Source: Taibaiella sp047605615 (GTDB lineage Bacteria; Bacteroidota; Bacteroidia; Chitinophagales; Chitinophagaceae). From it: a stretch of 41,594 nt of DNA. The translations under genes and the position numbers were made by a program. The notes below the pieces were generated by a model. That model searched no databases. It was not told the DNA's origin and saw only the letters and a program-made list of their open reading frames with translations. Location of the stretch: NCBI GenBank assembly GCA_047605615.1, contig JASGFI010000005.1, forward strand, positions 1-41,594. The letters are read 5' to 3'. The stretch's first letter is position 1, and every line of letters starts with the position of its first letter. Shown piece by piece: positions 1 to 8,062 of the stretch.

Positions 1-111
1 GCAACGAGGGAACTCGTGTCATTCCCTTTAAGGCGACAATTTTAAATGCACCCACCTCCCCTACCGTAGCAGGAATTTTTAGGACACAACATCCATGGGG
101 GGACGAGGCGT

Positions 112-612
112 TTAAAACATTAAATCCCCAAGCGACTTGATGAGGCTCATATCCTGCCTGCTATGCCAGTCAACGGCATCTATTTTGCTTAAATGCAAGT
201 AAAAATCCTCGGGTGCGGCCACGCTTCCCGCATTTTGTACAAGCAACAAGTAATCGGCTTTTTTCAATTCGGGTATCAAGGTAGTGGCACCGATATGGTT
301 GGTATATAACAAGAGCGAGGCTTCGGAATATTGCCTTTCGTGCCGGTACACCGGAAAATGCACAATCCATTCCCGTTCTTCCGTTTCCAATTGTCCGAAA
401 AGGCTACCGGCACTTTTCGGTTGTTTTTTGTCGGCAAGCTTGGCCGATACATTGCAATCGGTATCGAGAAAGAAATTTACGTCAAACAGCCTGTTCAGCC
501 ACCAGCAGAGCGTATATCCGGGCAAATGGCAGCCCAGGGCAAACAACAAGCTGTCGTCAAAAAAATCTTCTTCGACCAGCAGGCTGTCTAATGTTTGTCT
601 TGGCGCTTTCAT
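112..612 (-). CDS. IPExxxVDY family protein
   Basis: Small soluble protein of 166 residues with no signal peptide or membrane helix. It carries the segment LIPELKKADYLLL near residue 112, which fits the IPExxxVDY signature (Ala for Val) that names a Bacteroidota-restricted family of unknown function. Aromatic-rich N-terminal half (HLPGYTLCWWLNRLF) is also typical. The ATG at 612 is preferred over a TTG three codons upstream, because the TTG lies inside the likely promoter -7 element (619-626). In other Bacteroidota this gene often sits near pyruvate kinase and fabF/rnc, but the neighbour to the left is outside the window; bases 1-111 show no convincing gene. It is divergent from dxr. Function cannot be stated. 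Confidence 0.75.
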   Translation of the reverse strand: MKAPRQTLDSLLVEEDFFDDSLLFALGCHLPGYTLCWWLNRLFDVNFFLDTDCNVSAKLADKKQPKSAGSLFGQLETEEREWIVHFPVYRHERQYSEASLLLYTNHIGATTLIPELKKADYLLLVQNAGSVAAPEDFYLHLSKIDAVDWHSRQDMSLIKSLGDLMF

Positions 613-618
613 GGTTGG

Positions 619-626
619 CAAATATA
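619..626 (-). promoter_or_regulatory. Candidate -7 element (TATATTTG) of the IPExxxVDY gene
   Basis: Read on the minus strand this is a perfect TAnnTTTG box. It ends only seven bases before the ATG at 612, so transcription would begin at or next to the start codon (leaderless or nearly so). No good TTTG -33 box is found at 19 bases upstream. Confidence 0.4.
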
Positions 627-850
627 GTTAGAGATTTTGTTGGCATGGCTTTTCAAAACAATATTTGTCCCTGGAACGATTATGGCCATCCATGGCCGAA
701 CAAGGCGCATTTGGCTTTGGCGAGAAAAGTTCAAATTTTCGCTTCAATCATTTGTGCTTCCGAAGTGCCCACGCTGAAAACGTCCGCGGCATGAGGTGCT
801 ATGTTTCCTCACGAAAAGATGATTTCCCCCCGTTTTACCCCGTGTATTTG

Positions 851-858
851 TACCTTTG
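851..858 (+). promoter_or_regulatory. Candidate -7 element (TACCTTTG) of dxr
   Basis: Perfect match to the Bacteroidota TAnnTTTG box, nine bases before the dxr ATG, giving a very short leader. The region where a -33 box should lie is C-rich and does not match TTTG. Confidence 0.4.
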
Positions 859-867
859 CCGCTCCTT

Positions 868-2037
868 ATGAAGAAAAGATTAGCCATATTGGGTGCCACG
901 GGTTCCATAGGCACGCAAGCGTTGGAGGTAGTGGCGGCACACCCTGCGTTGTTTGCCGTTTCGGTGCTTAGTGCCCATAGCAACGCCGCCTTGCTGATAG
1001 AACAAGCCCAACAATTTAAACCCGCCACCGTGGTAGTAACCGACCAAGCCGCTTACGAAAAAGTAAAAACTGCATTGTCTGCCACGAAAACAAACGTAAT
1101 GCATGGCGCCGCCGCCCTTTGCGACGCGGTGCAACAAGACGATGTGGACATGGTGCTGGCGGCCATTGTGGGCTTTGCGGGGCTGCACTCCACGCTTGCA
1201 GCCATCGAGGCGGGCAAGCAAGTGGCCATAGCCAACAAAGAAACGCTGGTAGTGGCCGGCGAATTGGTGATGCAAAAGGCAGCAGCCAAGAATATTGTTC
1301 CCATTCCGGTAGATAGCGAACATTCGGCCATATTTCAATGCCTGGCAGGCGAACATGCGCACACCATAGAAAAGATAATACTTACCGCTTCCGGCGGCCC
1401 GTTTTTGGGCAAGAAGACCAACTTTTTGGTCAACGTAAAAAAAGACCACGCCCTGCAACACCCCAACTGGGCCATGGGCGCAAAAATAACCATAGACTCG
1501 GCCACCTTGATGAACAAGGGCTTGGAAATGATAGAAGCCAAATGGTTGTTCGGCCTGCAAAACGAGCAAATAGACGTAGTGGTGCATCCCCAATCCATCA
1601 TCCATAGCATGGTACAATTTACCGATGGTTCGCTGAAGGCGCAAATGGGATTGCCCGACATGAAACTGCCCATACAGTACGCACTGGCCTACCCGCAGCG
1701 GTTGGCCAATGACTTCAAGCGTTTCGACTTTCGTAACGATGCCACCTTGACCTTCGAACAGCCCGATCATAAAACCTTCCGCAACCTGGCCCTGGCCAAA
1801 GATGCCATGTATAAAGGCGGCAATGCAACCTGCGTGCTGAACGCGGCCAACGAGGTGGTGGTCAACGGCTTCCTGCACAACCGCGTAGGTTTCATGGAAA
1901 TGACCGAAATGATAGAAGAAGCCCTAAATTCCGTTCCGTTTATAGAAAATCCGAGTTTGGAAGAGCTGGAAGCCACCGACAGCGAAACCCGGAAACTAAC
2001 CGAGCAACTGGCCAAAGGCAGCCAATTGTACAATTAG
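868..2037 (+). CDS. dxr: 1-deoxy-D-xylulose-5-phosphate reductoisomerase
   Basis: Cytosolic enzyme of the MEP pathway: converts 1-deoxyxylulose 5-phosphate to 2-C-methylerythritol 4-phosphate using NADPH and a divalent metal, towards isopentenyl diphosphate. The 389 residues match the family length. Visible landmarks are the Rossmann loop GATGSIG (9-15), NKET (123-126), the metal-binding PVDSEHSA (D149, E151), the flexible-lid region around SGGPF (175-179), SATLMNKGLEMIEA (211-224) and HPQSIIHSM. The ATG at 868 (MKKRLAILG) is chosen because an upstream TTG in the same frame lies in the promoter box. rseP follows after 66 bases, an order common in bacteria. Identification is secure. Confidence 0.97.
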   Translation: MKKRLAILGATGSIGTQALEVVAAHPALFAVSVLSAHSNAALLIEQAQQFKPATVVVTDQAAYEKVKTALSATKTNVMHGAAALCDAVQQDDVDMVLAAIVGFAGLHSTLAAIEAGKQVAIANKETLVVAGELVMQKAAAKNIVPIPVDSEHSAIFQCLAGEHAHTIEKIILTASGGPFLGKKTNFLVNVKKDHALQHPNWAMGAKITIDSATLMNKGLEMIEAKWLFGLQNEQIDVVVHPQSIIHSMVQFTDGSLKAQMGLPDMKLPIQYALAYPQRLANDFKRFDFRNDATLTFEQPDHKTFRNLALAKDAMYKGGNATCVLNAANEVVVNGFLHNRVGFMEMTEMIEEALNSVPFIENPSLEELEATDSETRKLTEQLAKGSQLYN

Positions 2038-2103
2038 AACCACCCCCCTTGTATTTTTATAACTAATTTCGCACCCAGAATAATTTAACCATTTCAAGAA
2101 TCT

Positions 2104-3465
2104 ATGCCCGGAATTGTCATTCAGATTTCCCAGTTTTTGCTGGCATTGTCCCTACTGATAGTATTGCACGAAGGCGGCCACTTTTTTTTCGCCAGGTTGT
2201 TCAAGACACGCGTGGAAAAATTTTACCTGTTTTTCGATTTCCTTTTTCCCTTCAGCAATGTTTTGCCCTTTTCGCTTTGGAAGAAAAAAGTTGGCGAAAC
2301 CGAATGGGGCATTGGCTGGTTCCCATTGGGCGGTTACGTAAAAATAGCCGGCATGGTGGACGAGAGCATGGACAAGGAACAACTGGCCAGGTCGCCCGAA
2401 CCTTGGGAGTTCAGGAGCAAGAAACCCTACCAACGCCTGCTGATTATGTTGGGAGGCGTATTGGTCAACGTGCTGCTGGCGTTCCTTATCTACGCCATGA
2501 TACTGTTCGTATGGGGCAAGGAGCGCATACCCCTCAGCGACTTGAAGGGCGGCATCACCGTTACCGATTCGTTGGGTACGGTAATGGGCTTCAAGAATGG
2601 CGACCAAATAGTGGCGCTCAACGGCAAGAACCTGCAATACATGGACGAAGTATTGCCCCAAATGCCCTTTGCCAAAACAGTAACCGTAGTGCGCAACGGC
2701 AACAAGGTAACCCTTTCCATACCCGAAAACTGGCTGGGGGAACTGAAAAAGAAAGGCATTTTTGCGTTCAACATACCCGTGGTGATAGACAGCTTGGTGC
2801 CTGGGGCGGGCGCAGCAAAAGCCGGGCTATTGGCAAACGACCAGATAGTGGGCCTCAATGGCGTAGCGTTGCCCTTCCAGTTGTTCCGCGACAGCTTGGA
2901 CAAGTACAAGAACCAAACCGTTTCGGTGATGTACAACCGCAACGGGGTAGCCAATTCAGTAGCCATAACCGTAAGCGACAGCGGCACCATAGGCTTTAGG
3001 CCCACCGCCGATGCCGAAAAACTGCAACGCCTCGGCTTGTTGCACCCGCAAATAACCAAATACGGCTTTTTTGAATCGTTTCCTGCCGGGGCCGCCATGG
3101 GCGTGGAAAAAATAAAATCTTATTGGAAACAATTGGGCTTGTTCCTGAAGCCCAAGACCGGAGCTTTCAAGCAGGCCGGCGGCTTTGGCAGCATGGCCAG
3201 CATTTTTCCCCGCTATTGGGACTGGGAGATATTTTGGAACATTACGGCCTTCATTTCCATAGCCTTGGCCATTATGAACCTACTGCCCATACCCGGCCTG
3301 GACGGGGGCCACGTAGTGTTCACTTTGATAGAAATGATTATAGGCCGCAAAGTAAACGACAGGGTTGTGGAAATAGCCACCACCGTGGGTTTGGTACTGT
3401 TGCTCACGCTCATGGTGCTGGTAAATGCCAATGACATAATACGGTGGTGGAACGGGCATTTCTAA
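2104..3465 (+). CDS. rseP: Site-2 protease RseP (zinc metalloprotease)
   Basis: Inner-membrane intramembrane protease that cuts transmembrane segments, classically anti-sigma factors and remnant signal peptides. The 453 residues match the usual length. The HExxH zinc motif is in the first membrane helix (H22, E23, H26 in LHEGGH), and the C-terminal LDGGH motif (about 399-403) supplies the third metal ligand region. PDZ-type sequence lies between (roughly 125-310, including GAAKAGLLANDQIVGLNG). Two hydrophobic segments follow near the end. The gene is downstream of dxr on the same strand and probably cotranscribed with it; it ends facing fabH across a strong hairpin. Substrates cannot be told from the sequence. 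Confidence 0.95.
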   Translation: MPGIVIQISQFLLALSLLIVLHEGGHFFFARLFKTRVEKFYLFFDFLFPFSNVLPFSLWKKKVGETEWGIGWFPLGGYVKIAGMVDESMDKEQLARSPEPWEFRSKKPYQRLLIMLGGVLVNVLLAFLIYAMILFVWGKERIPLSDLKGGITVTDSLGTVMGFKNGDQIVALNGKNLQYMDEVLPQMPFAKTVTVVRNGNKVTLSIPENWLGELKKKGIFAFNIPVVIDSLVPGAGAAKAGLLANDQIVGLNGVALPFQLFRDSLDKYKNQTVSVMYNRNGVANSVAITVSDSGTIGFRPTADAEKLQRLGLLHPQITKYGFFESFPAGAAMGVEKIKSYWKQLGLFLKPKTGAFKQAGGFGSMASIFPRYWDWEIFWNITAFISIALAIMNLLPIPGLDGGHVVFTLIEMIIGRKVNDRVVEIATTVGLVLLLTLMVLVNANDIIRWWNGHF

Positions 3466-3546
3466 AATAAGACATTCGACCATCCGTATGTTGGCCAGCA
3501 AAAGGATATTGTGTACGTTGGCAGCTGCGAAACTCAGTTTCCTATA

Positions 3547-3587
3547 ACCGCGCGGGTTCCCCGGCTTCGCCGGGGAACCCGCGCGGT
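3547..3587. terminator. Very strong GC-rich hairpin between convergent rseP and fabH
   Basis: Arms 3547-3565 and 3569-3587 form a perfect 19-bp stem with a 3-base TTC loop; almost every pair is G-C. It sits 81 bases after the rseP stop and 22 bases after the fabH stop, so a bidirectional terminator is the natural reading. Neither side has a T-run, so it could instead be a dispersed palindromic repeat that also blocks read-through. Confidence 0.55.
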
Positions 3588-3609
3588 AGCTATGCACCAA
3601 AACTGCCGT

Positions 3610-4599
3610 TTAATACGCCCATTTCAAATAGGTGGCTCCCCAGGTAAAGCCACCGCCAAAGGCCGCCAATATTATGTTGTCGCCTTTGTTTAGTTGGTTT
3701 TCCCACTCCCATAGGCACAAGGGTATGGTGCCGCTGGTGGTGTTGCCGTAACGTTGTATGTTTACCATCACTTTTTCTTCGGGCAAGCCCATGCGGTCGG
3801 CAGTGGCACTGATGATGCGCAGGTTGGCTTGGTGCGGCACCAGCCAAGCCACGTCGTCGCTGCCCAGGTTGTTGCGTTCCATTATTTCCGCCGACACATC
3901 GGCCATGCCCTTTACGGCAAATTTAAATACCGTTTGGCCTTCTTGATAAATGTAGTGTTCCTTGGCCATTACCGTTTCCACGCTTGCGGGCTTGGCCGAG
4001 CCGCCCGCTTTTTGGTGCAGGTGCACCCAGCCATTGCCATCTGTCTTGAGAATAGAGTCCAGGATGCCGTTGCCTTCCTCGTTGGCTTCCAGCAACACTG
4101 CGCCGGCACCATCGCCAAAGATGATGCAAGTGCTGCGGTCTTCGTAATCTACTATGGAACTCATCTTGTCGGCCCCCACTACTATCACCCTTTTGTGGCG
4201 GCCACTTTCTATGAACTGTGCGGCGGTAGTGAGCGAATACAGAAAGCCGCTGCATGCCGCACTTATGTCGTAGCTGAAAGCATTGTCCATGCCGCAGCTG
4301 GCCGTAACCAAATTGGCCGTAGCCGGGAATTGCATATCCGGCGTGGTGGTGGCGCATATCAACAAATCTATGGAAAGCGGGTCGATGCCCGATTTTTCCA
4401 GCAGGTTTTTAACGGCATTGGTGGCAAGGTACGAGGTACCCAAACCGGTTTCTTTCAATATGCGGCGTTCCTTTATGCCTGTACGTGCGGTTATCCATTC
4501 GTCATTGGTATCTACTATCGATTCCAGTTCTTTGTTCGTCAGCACATACTCGGGCACATATCCACCCACAGCGGTAATGGCCGCATGTAACTTTCCCAT
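3610..4599 (-). CDS. fabH: Beta-ketoacyl-ACP synthase III
   Basis: Condenses an acyl-CoA primer with malonyl-ACP to start type II fatty acid synthesis in the cytosol. The 329 residues show the catalytic triad in its family contexts: Cys116 in DISAACSGF, His256 in VPHQANLRI and Asn286 in RYGNTTSG. The C-terminal glycine-rich FGGGFTWGA is also typical. The ATG at 4599 (MGKLHAA) is preferred to a TTG four codons upstream. It is transcribed alone, towards rseP. In Bacteroidota several paralogues of this family exist, some in branched-chain priming and some in secondary metabolism; the stand-alone context does not separate these, but the sequence is that of a canonical enzyme. Confidence 0.94.
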   Translation of the reverse strand: MGKLHAAITAVGGYVPEYVLTNKELESIVDTNDEWITARTGIKERRILKETGLGTSYLATNAVKNLLEKSGIDPLSIDLLICATTTPDMQFPATANLVTASCGMDNAFSYDISAACSGFLYSLTTAAQFIESGRHKRVIVVGADKMSSIVDYEDRSTCIIFGDGAGAVLLEANEEGNGILDSILKTDGNGWVHLHQKAGGSAKPASVETVMAKEHYIYQEGQTVFKFAVKGMADVSAEIMERNNLGSDDVAWLVPHQANLRIISATADRMGLPEEKVMVNIQRYGNTTSGTIPLCLWEWENQLNKGDNIILAAFGGGFTWGATYLKWAY

Positions 4600-4623
4600 T
4601 ACGGTTTTCAAGTTTTAGAACGG

Positions 4624-4631
4624 CAAAGGTA
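4624..4631 (-). promoter_or_regulatory. Candidate -7 element (TACCTTTG) of fabH
   Basis: Perfect TAnnTTTG on the minus strand, 24 bases before the fabH ATG. The sequence 19 bases further upstream reads TTCA, only a partial match to TTTG. Confidence 0.45.
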
Positions 4632-4907
4632 AGTTGCTGCGCCAACATAATGAAGTGTGTGTTCGGGGGGCACAACCATGGTCGCATTGCCTTATGTTCG
4701 CAGTGCGCTGAACAATGCCATAAACCAAACGTGCGTACAGCCGCCATATCGCCAATGCAATGTTGCACACAAAAGTCACCTTCTTTTAGGGTGTGTGAGC
4801 CTTAGCTTCCTATCAAAGTTAAACACACGATAAATAAATAAAATTTCTACTAAATATTGTATTGAATTATAAATTACGCTCGTCTTTGTTTTTCCTTTGT
4901 TATCGGT

Positions 4908-4937
4908 TATACTTCTCGCCGGGTAAAAATGTGCAAT
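4908..4937 (+). repeat. 30-nt repeat, copy A
   Basis: Begins TATACTTC and ends TGTGCAAT. It matches the reverse complement of 5273-5302 at 28 of 30 positions, and the direct copy at 5032-5061 at 21 of 30. Copies A and C thus form a near-perfect inverted pair enclosing about 335 bases. Confidence 0.8.
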
Positions 4938-5031
4938 GTTATTGTCAAAAAATTGGCAATTAAGCGTCATGAACTTTTGTAATTCTTGGTGGTATGGTTG
5001 ATGTTTTGGAAGAAGGCAGCAATAAAGGAAT

Positions 5032-5061
5032 CATACTGCACACCGGATAGTTTTGTGCAAT
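5032..5061 (+). repeat. 30-nt repeat, diverged copy B
   Basis: Same length and orientation as copy A with no gaps; begins CATACTGC and ends TGTGCAAT. The ends and the CCGG core are conserved, while four bases in the middle (AAAA against GTTT) differ. Confidence 0.6.
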
Positions 5062-5160
5062 GAATATCGCACCAAGACACCAGGGAATTTGATTGCTCAT
5101 TTTGGCAATACTGTTGAACCCCAACAATCCCGTTGTTAAACAACCAAGTAAAAGCCCCCC

Positions 5161-5215
5161 TGTCATCCTGAAAGGAACTAAAAAAAGACCCTGCATAGAC
5201 CCTTACAGGGTGACA
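5161..5215. repeat. 55-bp element with inverted ends (TGTCATCCTG / CAGGGTGACA)
   Basis: The ten-base ends are inverted copies with one mismatch, around an A-rich centre containing AGACCC twice. The pattern resembles a dispersed intergenic repeat I know from many Bacteroidota genomes (ends of the type TGTCATCCTGA and GGGTGACA). Its copy number in this genome cannot be seen here. Confidence 0.45.
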
Positions 5216-5272
5216 AGAGCGGGAATAAAAATATTTTTTCTTGAATGTGGCACAATAGGCCAACGAAATTCG

Positions 5273-5302
5273 ATTGCACATTTTTACCCGGTGCGAAGTA
5301 TA
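5273..5302 (-). repeat. 30-nt repeat, inverted copy C
   Basis: Reverse complement begins TATACTTC and ends TGTGCAAT; 28 of 30 positions match copy A. The two differences lie together, at positions 9 and 11 of the unit. Confidence 0.8.
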
Positions 5303-5603
5303 GGTAGCCAAGCAAGAATCTTTTCGTGGATATCCATCATATCAAAATCCAAGGTTGATGGCAGGATACAATCTTCCCTATGCCATATTGCATGGCTGGC
5401 AGACAGAAGTAAAAGCTGGCCTATCTACGAGGGTGTATCTTAATGGATTTTCGGGTACTTAGCTATAGAGCACTGGAAATACAAAAAAAACGACACTGTT
5501 TTTTCAGGCAAGGTAGTTTCAACTGGTGACTATCATTATGGAGCGAACTTTTCCAATAAATCTCATGCAATTGGTTGGGTTGTATGCACCGCAAGCCGAA
5601 GCA

Positions 5604-7136
5604 TCAAGAACGGTTTCGCAAAAATTGTTCCCATTCTTCCAATTGTTTCCCCTTCATCACCCTTGGTATCTTGTTCATGGCGCCGTAGCGGCCGGTGGCC
5701 TTCAGGAAATCGGTAAAGACATGGCCGGGCAACACTTCTACCAACACTTCTTTTAGTGCCGAAGTGCGCTCTACCGCGTAGTCGTCGTTCACGGCGCACA
5801 ATGTTCTATCCACTATGCGTTTGATGGCCGCTGCACCTACCGGCTCGTCGCAACCTATGTACCATTTGTGGGCAAATAAATTTTCGTAAGGCATGCCGCC
5901 TACCGTAAACTCGCGCACTGCAATACCCAATTGCTTGTTCACCTCGTCAATGGCGGCGTTGAGGTTATCTACCGAAGTATGCTCGCCGCACAGGCTCAGG
6001 TATTGTTTGGTGCGCCCTACTATCACTATTTCGTGCGCCGCCACGTCGGTAAACTTTACCACATCGCCAATCAAGTAGCGCCAAGCACCCGCACAGGTAC
6101 TCAACACCACCGCATAGGCCACATCCGGCTGCACCTCGTGTATGAAGTGTGTTTGCGGATGGCCTATCAGCTCGCCATTGTCGTCAAAGTTTTCGGCGGT
6201 AAACGGCAAGAACTCGAACAGGATGCCCGCATTCAATACCAGTTTGATGCCGGGTACTCCGGGCCTGGCCTGAAAGCCAAACGAACCCTCGGAAGCCATA
6301 TAGGTTTCGATAAAGGCCACTTGTTTTGAAAGAAGCCTTTTCAGGTTCTCTCGATAAGGTTCTATGGCTACGCCGCCATGTATATATACCCTGAGGTTGG
6401 GCCACATATCGTGTATGGTATTGAGGCCGTATTTCTTCACTATCTCTTCCAGCACTATTTGAGCCCAGGCGGGTACGCCACACAGTATGCCCACATCCCA
6501 GCTTGGGGCTTTTTCCACTATCAGCCCAATACGGTCTTCCCAAAGCGGTTGTTTGGATATTTTTTGCCCCGGCTTGTAGAAGAAATTGGACAATAAACGG
6601 GGCATATTCTTGGCGCTGATGCCGCTCATGTCGCCTTCGTAAATATCGCCTTGCCGGTTAAGCGAGGTACTGCCGCCAAGCATCAACACGCCTTTTTCAA
6701 AGGTGGCGGGCGGAATGGGGAAATTGCTCATGCTGTAAAATTGCCTGAAGCCCACCTTTTGCGTGGAGCGTATCATTTCCCTGGTAACGGGTATGTGTTT
6801 TGACGCGGACTCGGAGGTGCCGCTGCTCAAGGCAAAATAGTTTACGCGCCCGGGCCAGGTTACATTTTCCTCGCCCGCCAAACATTTGTGCCACCATTGG
6901 GCAAACATGGAATTGTAGTTATGGAAAGGGACGTTTTTTTTAAAGTCTGCCACCCAATCGAGCGACTGGCCCAGCATGGAATCGAATTTGTATTGTTTGC
7001 CGAATTGCGTGTATTGCCCACGCTCCACCAAATACCTCAGTGTGCGCATTTGGTAGGTCTTGGGCGATGCCGTCTTTATCCTAAACTGTTTGCGTATGCG
7101 CAGGGAGCGTGCTATCAGGTTGCCAAGTAATGCCAT
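5604..7136 (-). CDS. GH3-family acyl-adenylating protein
   Basis: Belongs to the GH3 family, named after plant auxin-responsive enzymes that adenylate carboxylic acids and join them to amino acids; it is part of the ANL adenylating superfamily. The 510 residues contain the three ATP/AMP motifs: SSGTS (104-108), YMASEG (279-284) and YLIGDVV (354-360). There is no signal peptide, so it acts in the cytosol. Bacteroidota carry such genes widely, but the bacterial substrate is unknown, and names such as auxin-responsive protein should not be taken literally. It is a single-gene unit with an ATG start and a TATTTTTG promoter box upstream. Family assignment is strong; function is not. Confidence 0.9.
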   Translation of the reverse strand: MALLGNLIARSLRIRKQFRIKTASPKTYQMRTLRYLVERGQYTQFGKQYKFDSMLGQSLDWVADFKKNVPFHNYNSMFAQWWHKCLAGEENVTWPGRVNYFALSSGTSESASKHIPVTREMIRSTQKVGFRQFYSMSNFPIPPATFEKGVLMLGGSTSLNRQGDIYEGDMSGISAKNMPRLLSNFFYKPGQKISKQPLWEDRIGLIVEKAPSWDVGILCGVPAWAQIVLEEIVKKYGLNTIHDMWPNLRVYIHGGVAIEPYRENLKRLLSKQVAFIETYMASEGSFGFQARPGVPGIKLVLNAGILFEFLPFTAENFDDNGELIGHPQTHFIHEVQPDVAYAVVLSTCAGAWRYLIGDVVKFTDVAAHEIVIVGRTKQYLSLCGEHTSVDNLNAAIDEVNKQLGIAVREFTVGGMPYENLFAHKWYIGCDEPVGAAAIKRIVDRTLCAVNDDYAVERTSALKEVLVEVLPGHVFTDFLKATGRYGAMNKIPRVMKGKQLEEWEQFLRNRS

Positions 7137-7187
7137 AGGTGTCGAAACGATGAAGCGTGGTCAATGGGTACGAGTAGGTCGAAGCGG

Positions 7188-7195
7188 CAAAAATA
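7188..7195 (-). promoter_or_regulatory. Candidate -7 element (TATTTTTG) of the GH3 gene
   Basis: Perfect TAnnTTTG on the minus strand, 51 bases before the ATG. No clear TTTG box lies at the usual distance upstream. Confidence 0.4.
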
Positions 7196-7404
7196 AAATA
7201 ATTCGCGGCCAACTTTGTCCCGACATCGTAAAATCCTTATTGTTCATGTATTTTTAACGCACCACGAGGCACTGCAACGTTGCTGGGTTTGTGTTTCCCG
7301 CAAAAGTTAATCGTATAATTTCTCGCAAAGGTGCAGCAGCACAAAGAACCAAAGATGCTTATTAGGCTGTTGATGAGCCATATTTAGCATCATTGGCAAC
7401 AAGG

Positions 7405-7440
7405 CAAAAAAGAACGGAGAAAACCAAATAGTTTTCTCCG
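7405..7440 (-). terminator. Rho-independent terminator of the merR-thioredoxin unit
   Basis: Perfect 10-bp stem (7415-7424 with 7431-7440), six-base loop, followed on the minus strand by TTCTTTTTTG. It lies 30 bases after the stop of the thioredoxin-like gene. Confidence 0.85.
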
Positions 7441-7469
7441 CTTATGGTAGCGCAATGCAAGCGGTTTGC

Positions 7470-8060
7470 TTAATCGGCGGTATCTTTTTTGGGCTTTTCT
7501 TTGGGCGCACGTTTTATTTTTGGTGTGCCTGTTTCCAGTATTTTCAGCAAATCGGCTTCCACGCTTTTGTCCACCGTTTCGGTGATGCGGCCTATCTCGT
7601 CGTTGCCGCGCAACACTATTATTGTGGGCACTTTCTCTATCTCATAAGTTGCATACGCAGTATCTGCGCCTATGCTCTTTTTCTGGTGGTCCAGGGCATA
7701 TAACGGTATCAGTTCTATGGGCACATTGGCCATTTGCAATACCTGGAACAATTGCGGTATCAGCTTTTCGGAATCTTCGCACCAAGTACCAAAAAAAACT
7801 TTCAAGGTGTGTCCCCGAAGCATCTTGGTCAACTGCCCCATTTTTTCAATATCCGGCATATACGCCTCTGCCCTTTCCCGCAACTTAAATTCCCGGAATT
7901 GTTCCAAGTCCAAAAAGGTCATGGGGCCAACCATCATGGGCCTGCCGTCTTTTTGCTCATCCGGCATCATCTCGAAGCGTTGCTCCTCCTGGGCCTGTGC
8001 CGAATAACCAACCGCCAGCAGCGCACCGGCAAAAAAAACACTTTTCAATAAATGTTGCAT
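7470..8060 (-). CDS. Secreted thioredoxin-fold protein with single active-site Cys
   Basis: A 196-residue protein with a Sec signal peptide (cleavage likely after AQA, about residue 23), so periplasmic. The thioredoxin fold is indicated by VFFGTWCEDS (residues 88-97) and the cis-proline loop VPTIIVL (Pro145). The active site is WCEDS: the first cysteine (C94) is present, but the resolving position is Ser97. It is therefore unlikely to act as a simple disulfide oxidoreductase on its own; a peroxiredoxin-like, glutathione- or trapping-type activity, or a purely structural role, would fit better. The C-terminus is lysine-rich. It starts two bases after the merR-type gene stop, so the two are cotranscribed. 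Confidence 0.85.
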   Translation of the reverse strand: MQHLLKSVFFAGALLAVGYSAQAQEEQRFEMMPDEQKDGRPMMVGPMTFLDLEQFREFKLRERAEAYMPDIEKMGQLTKMLRGHTLKVFFGTWCEDSEKLIPQLFQVLQMANVPIELIPLYALDHQKKSIGADTAYATYEIEKVPTIIVLRGNDEIGRITETVDKSVEADLLKILETGTPKIKRAPKEKPKKDTAD

Positions 8061-8062
8061 AT

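Larger units (their letters stand above)
4600..5603. other. 1-kb gene-free gap with several repeat families
   Basis: No convincing gene was found on either strand. Open frames here are short and lack family motifs. From about 4790 to 4990 the sequence is clearly more AT-rich than its neighbours. The gap holds three copies of a 30-nt repeat (separate entries) and a 55-bp element with inverted ends. The last stretch (about 5450-5600) has a short plus-strand open frame reading GYLAIEHWKYKKND that could be the remnant of a gene, but it runs antisense into the GH3 gene and has no start. Confidence 0.6.
7137..7469. other. Gene-free gap between GH3 and thioredoxin-like genes
   Basis: Holds the GH3 promoter box at its left end and the terminator of the thioredoxin-like gene at its right end. 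The middle (about 7200-7400) has no supported gene or repeat. Confidence 0.6.

Noticed and set aside
1..111. Plus-strand open frame at the left edge (ending at about 137)
   Set aside because: No recognisable protein pattern, runs antisense into the IPExxxVDY gene, and has no promoter or start in the window.
880..1878. Long open frame on the minus strand opposite dxr
   Set aside because: It mirrors the coding frame of a certain gene, shows no family motif and is rich in His, Tyr and Gly as expected from antisense reading.
4967..5311. 114-codon minus-strand open frame in the fabH-GH3 gap
   Set aside because: It spans three unrelated repeat pieces and translates part of a dispersed element; no sign of selection for protein.
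5447..5603. Possible gene remnant with GYLAIEHWKYKKND on the plus strand
   Set aside because: No start codon, no downstream continuation except antisense through the GH3 gene, and no family recognised.
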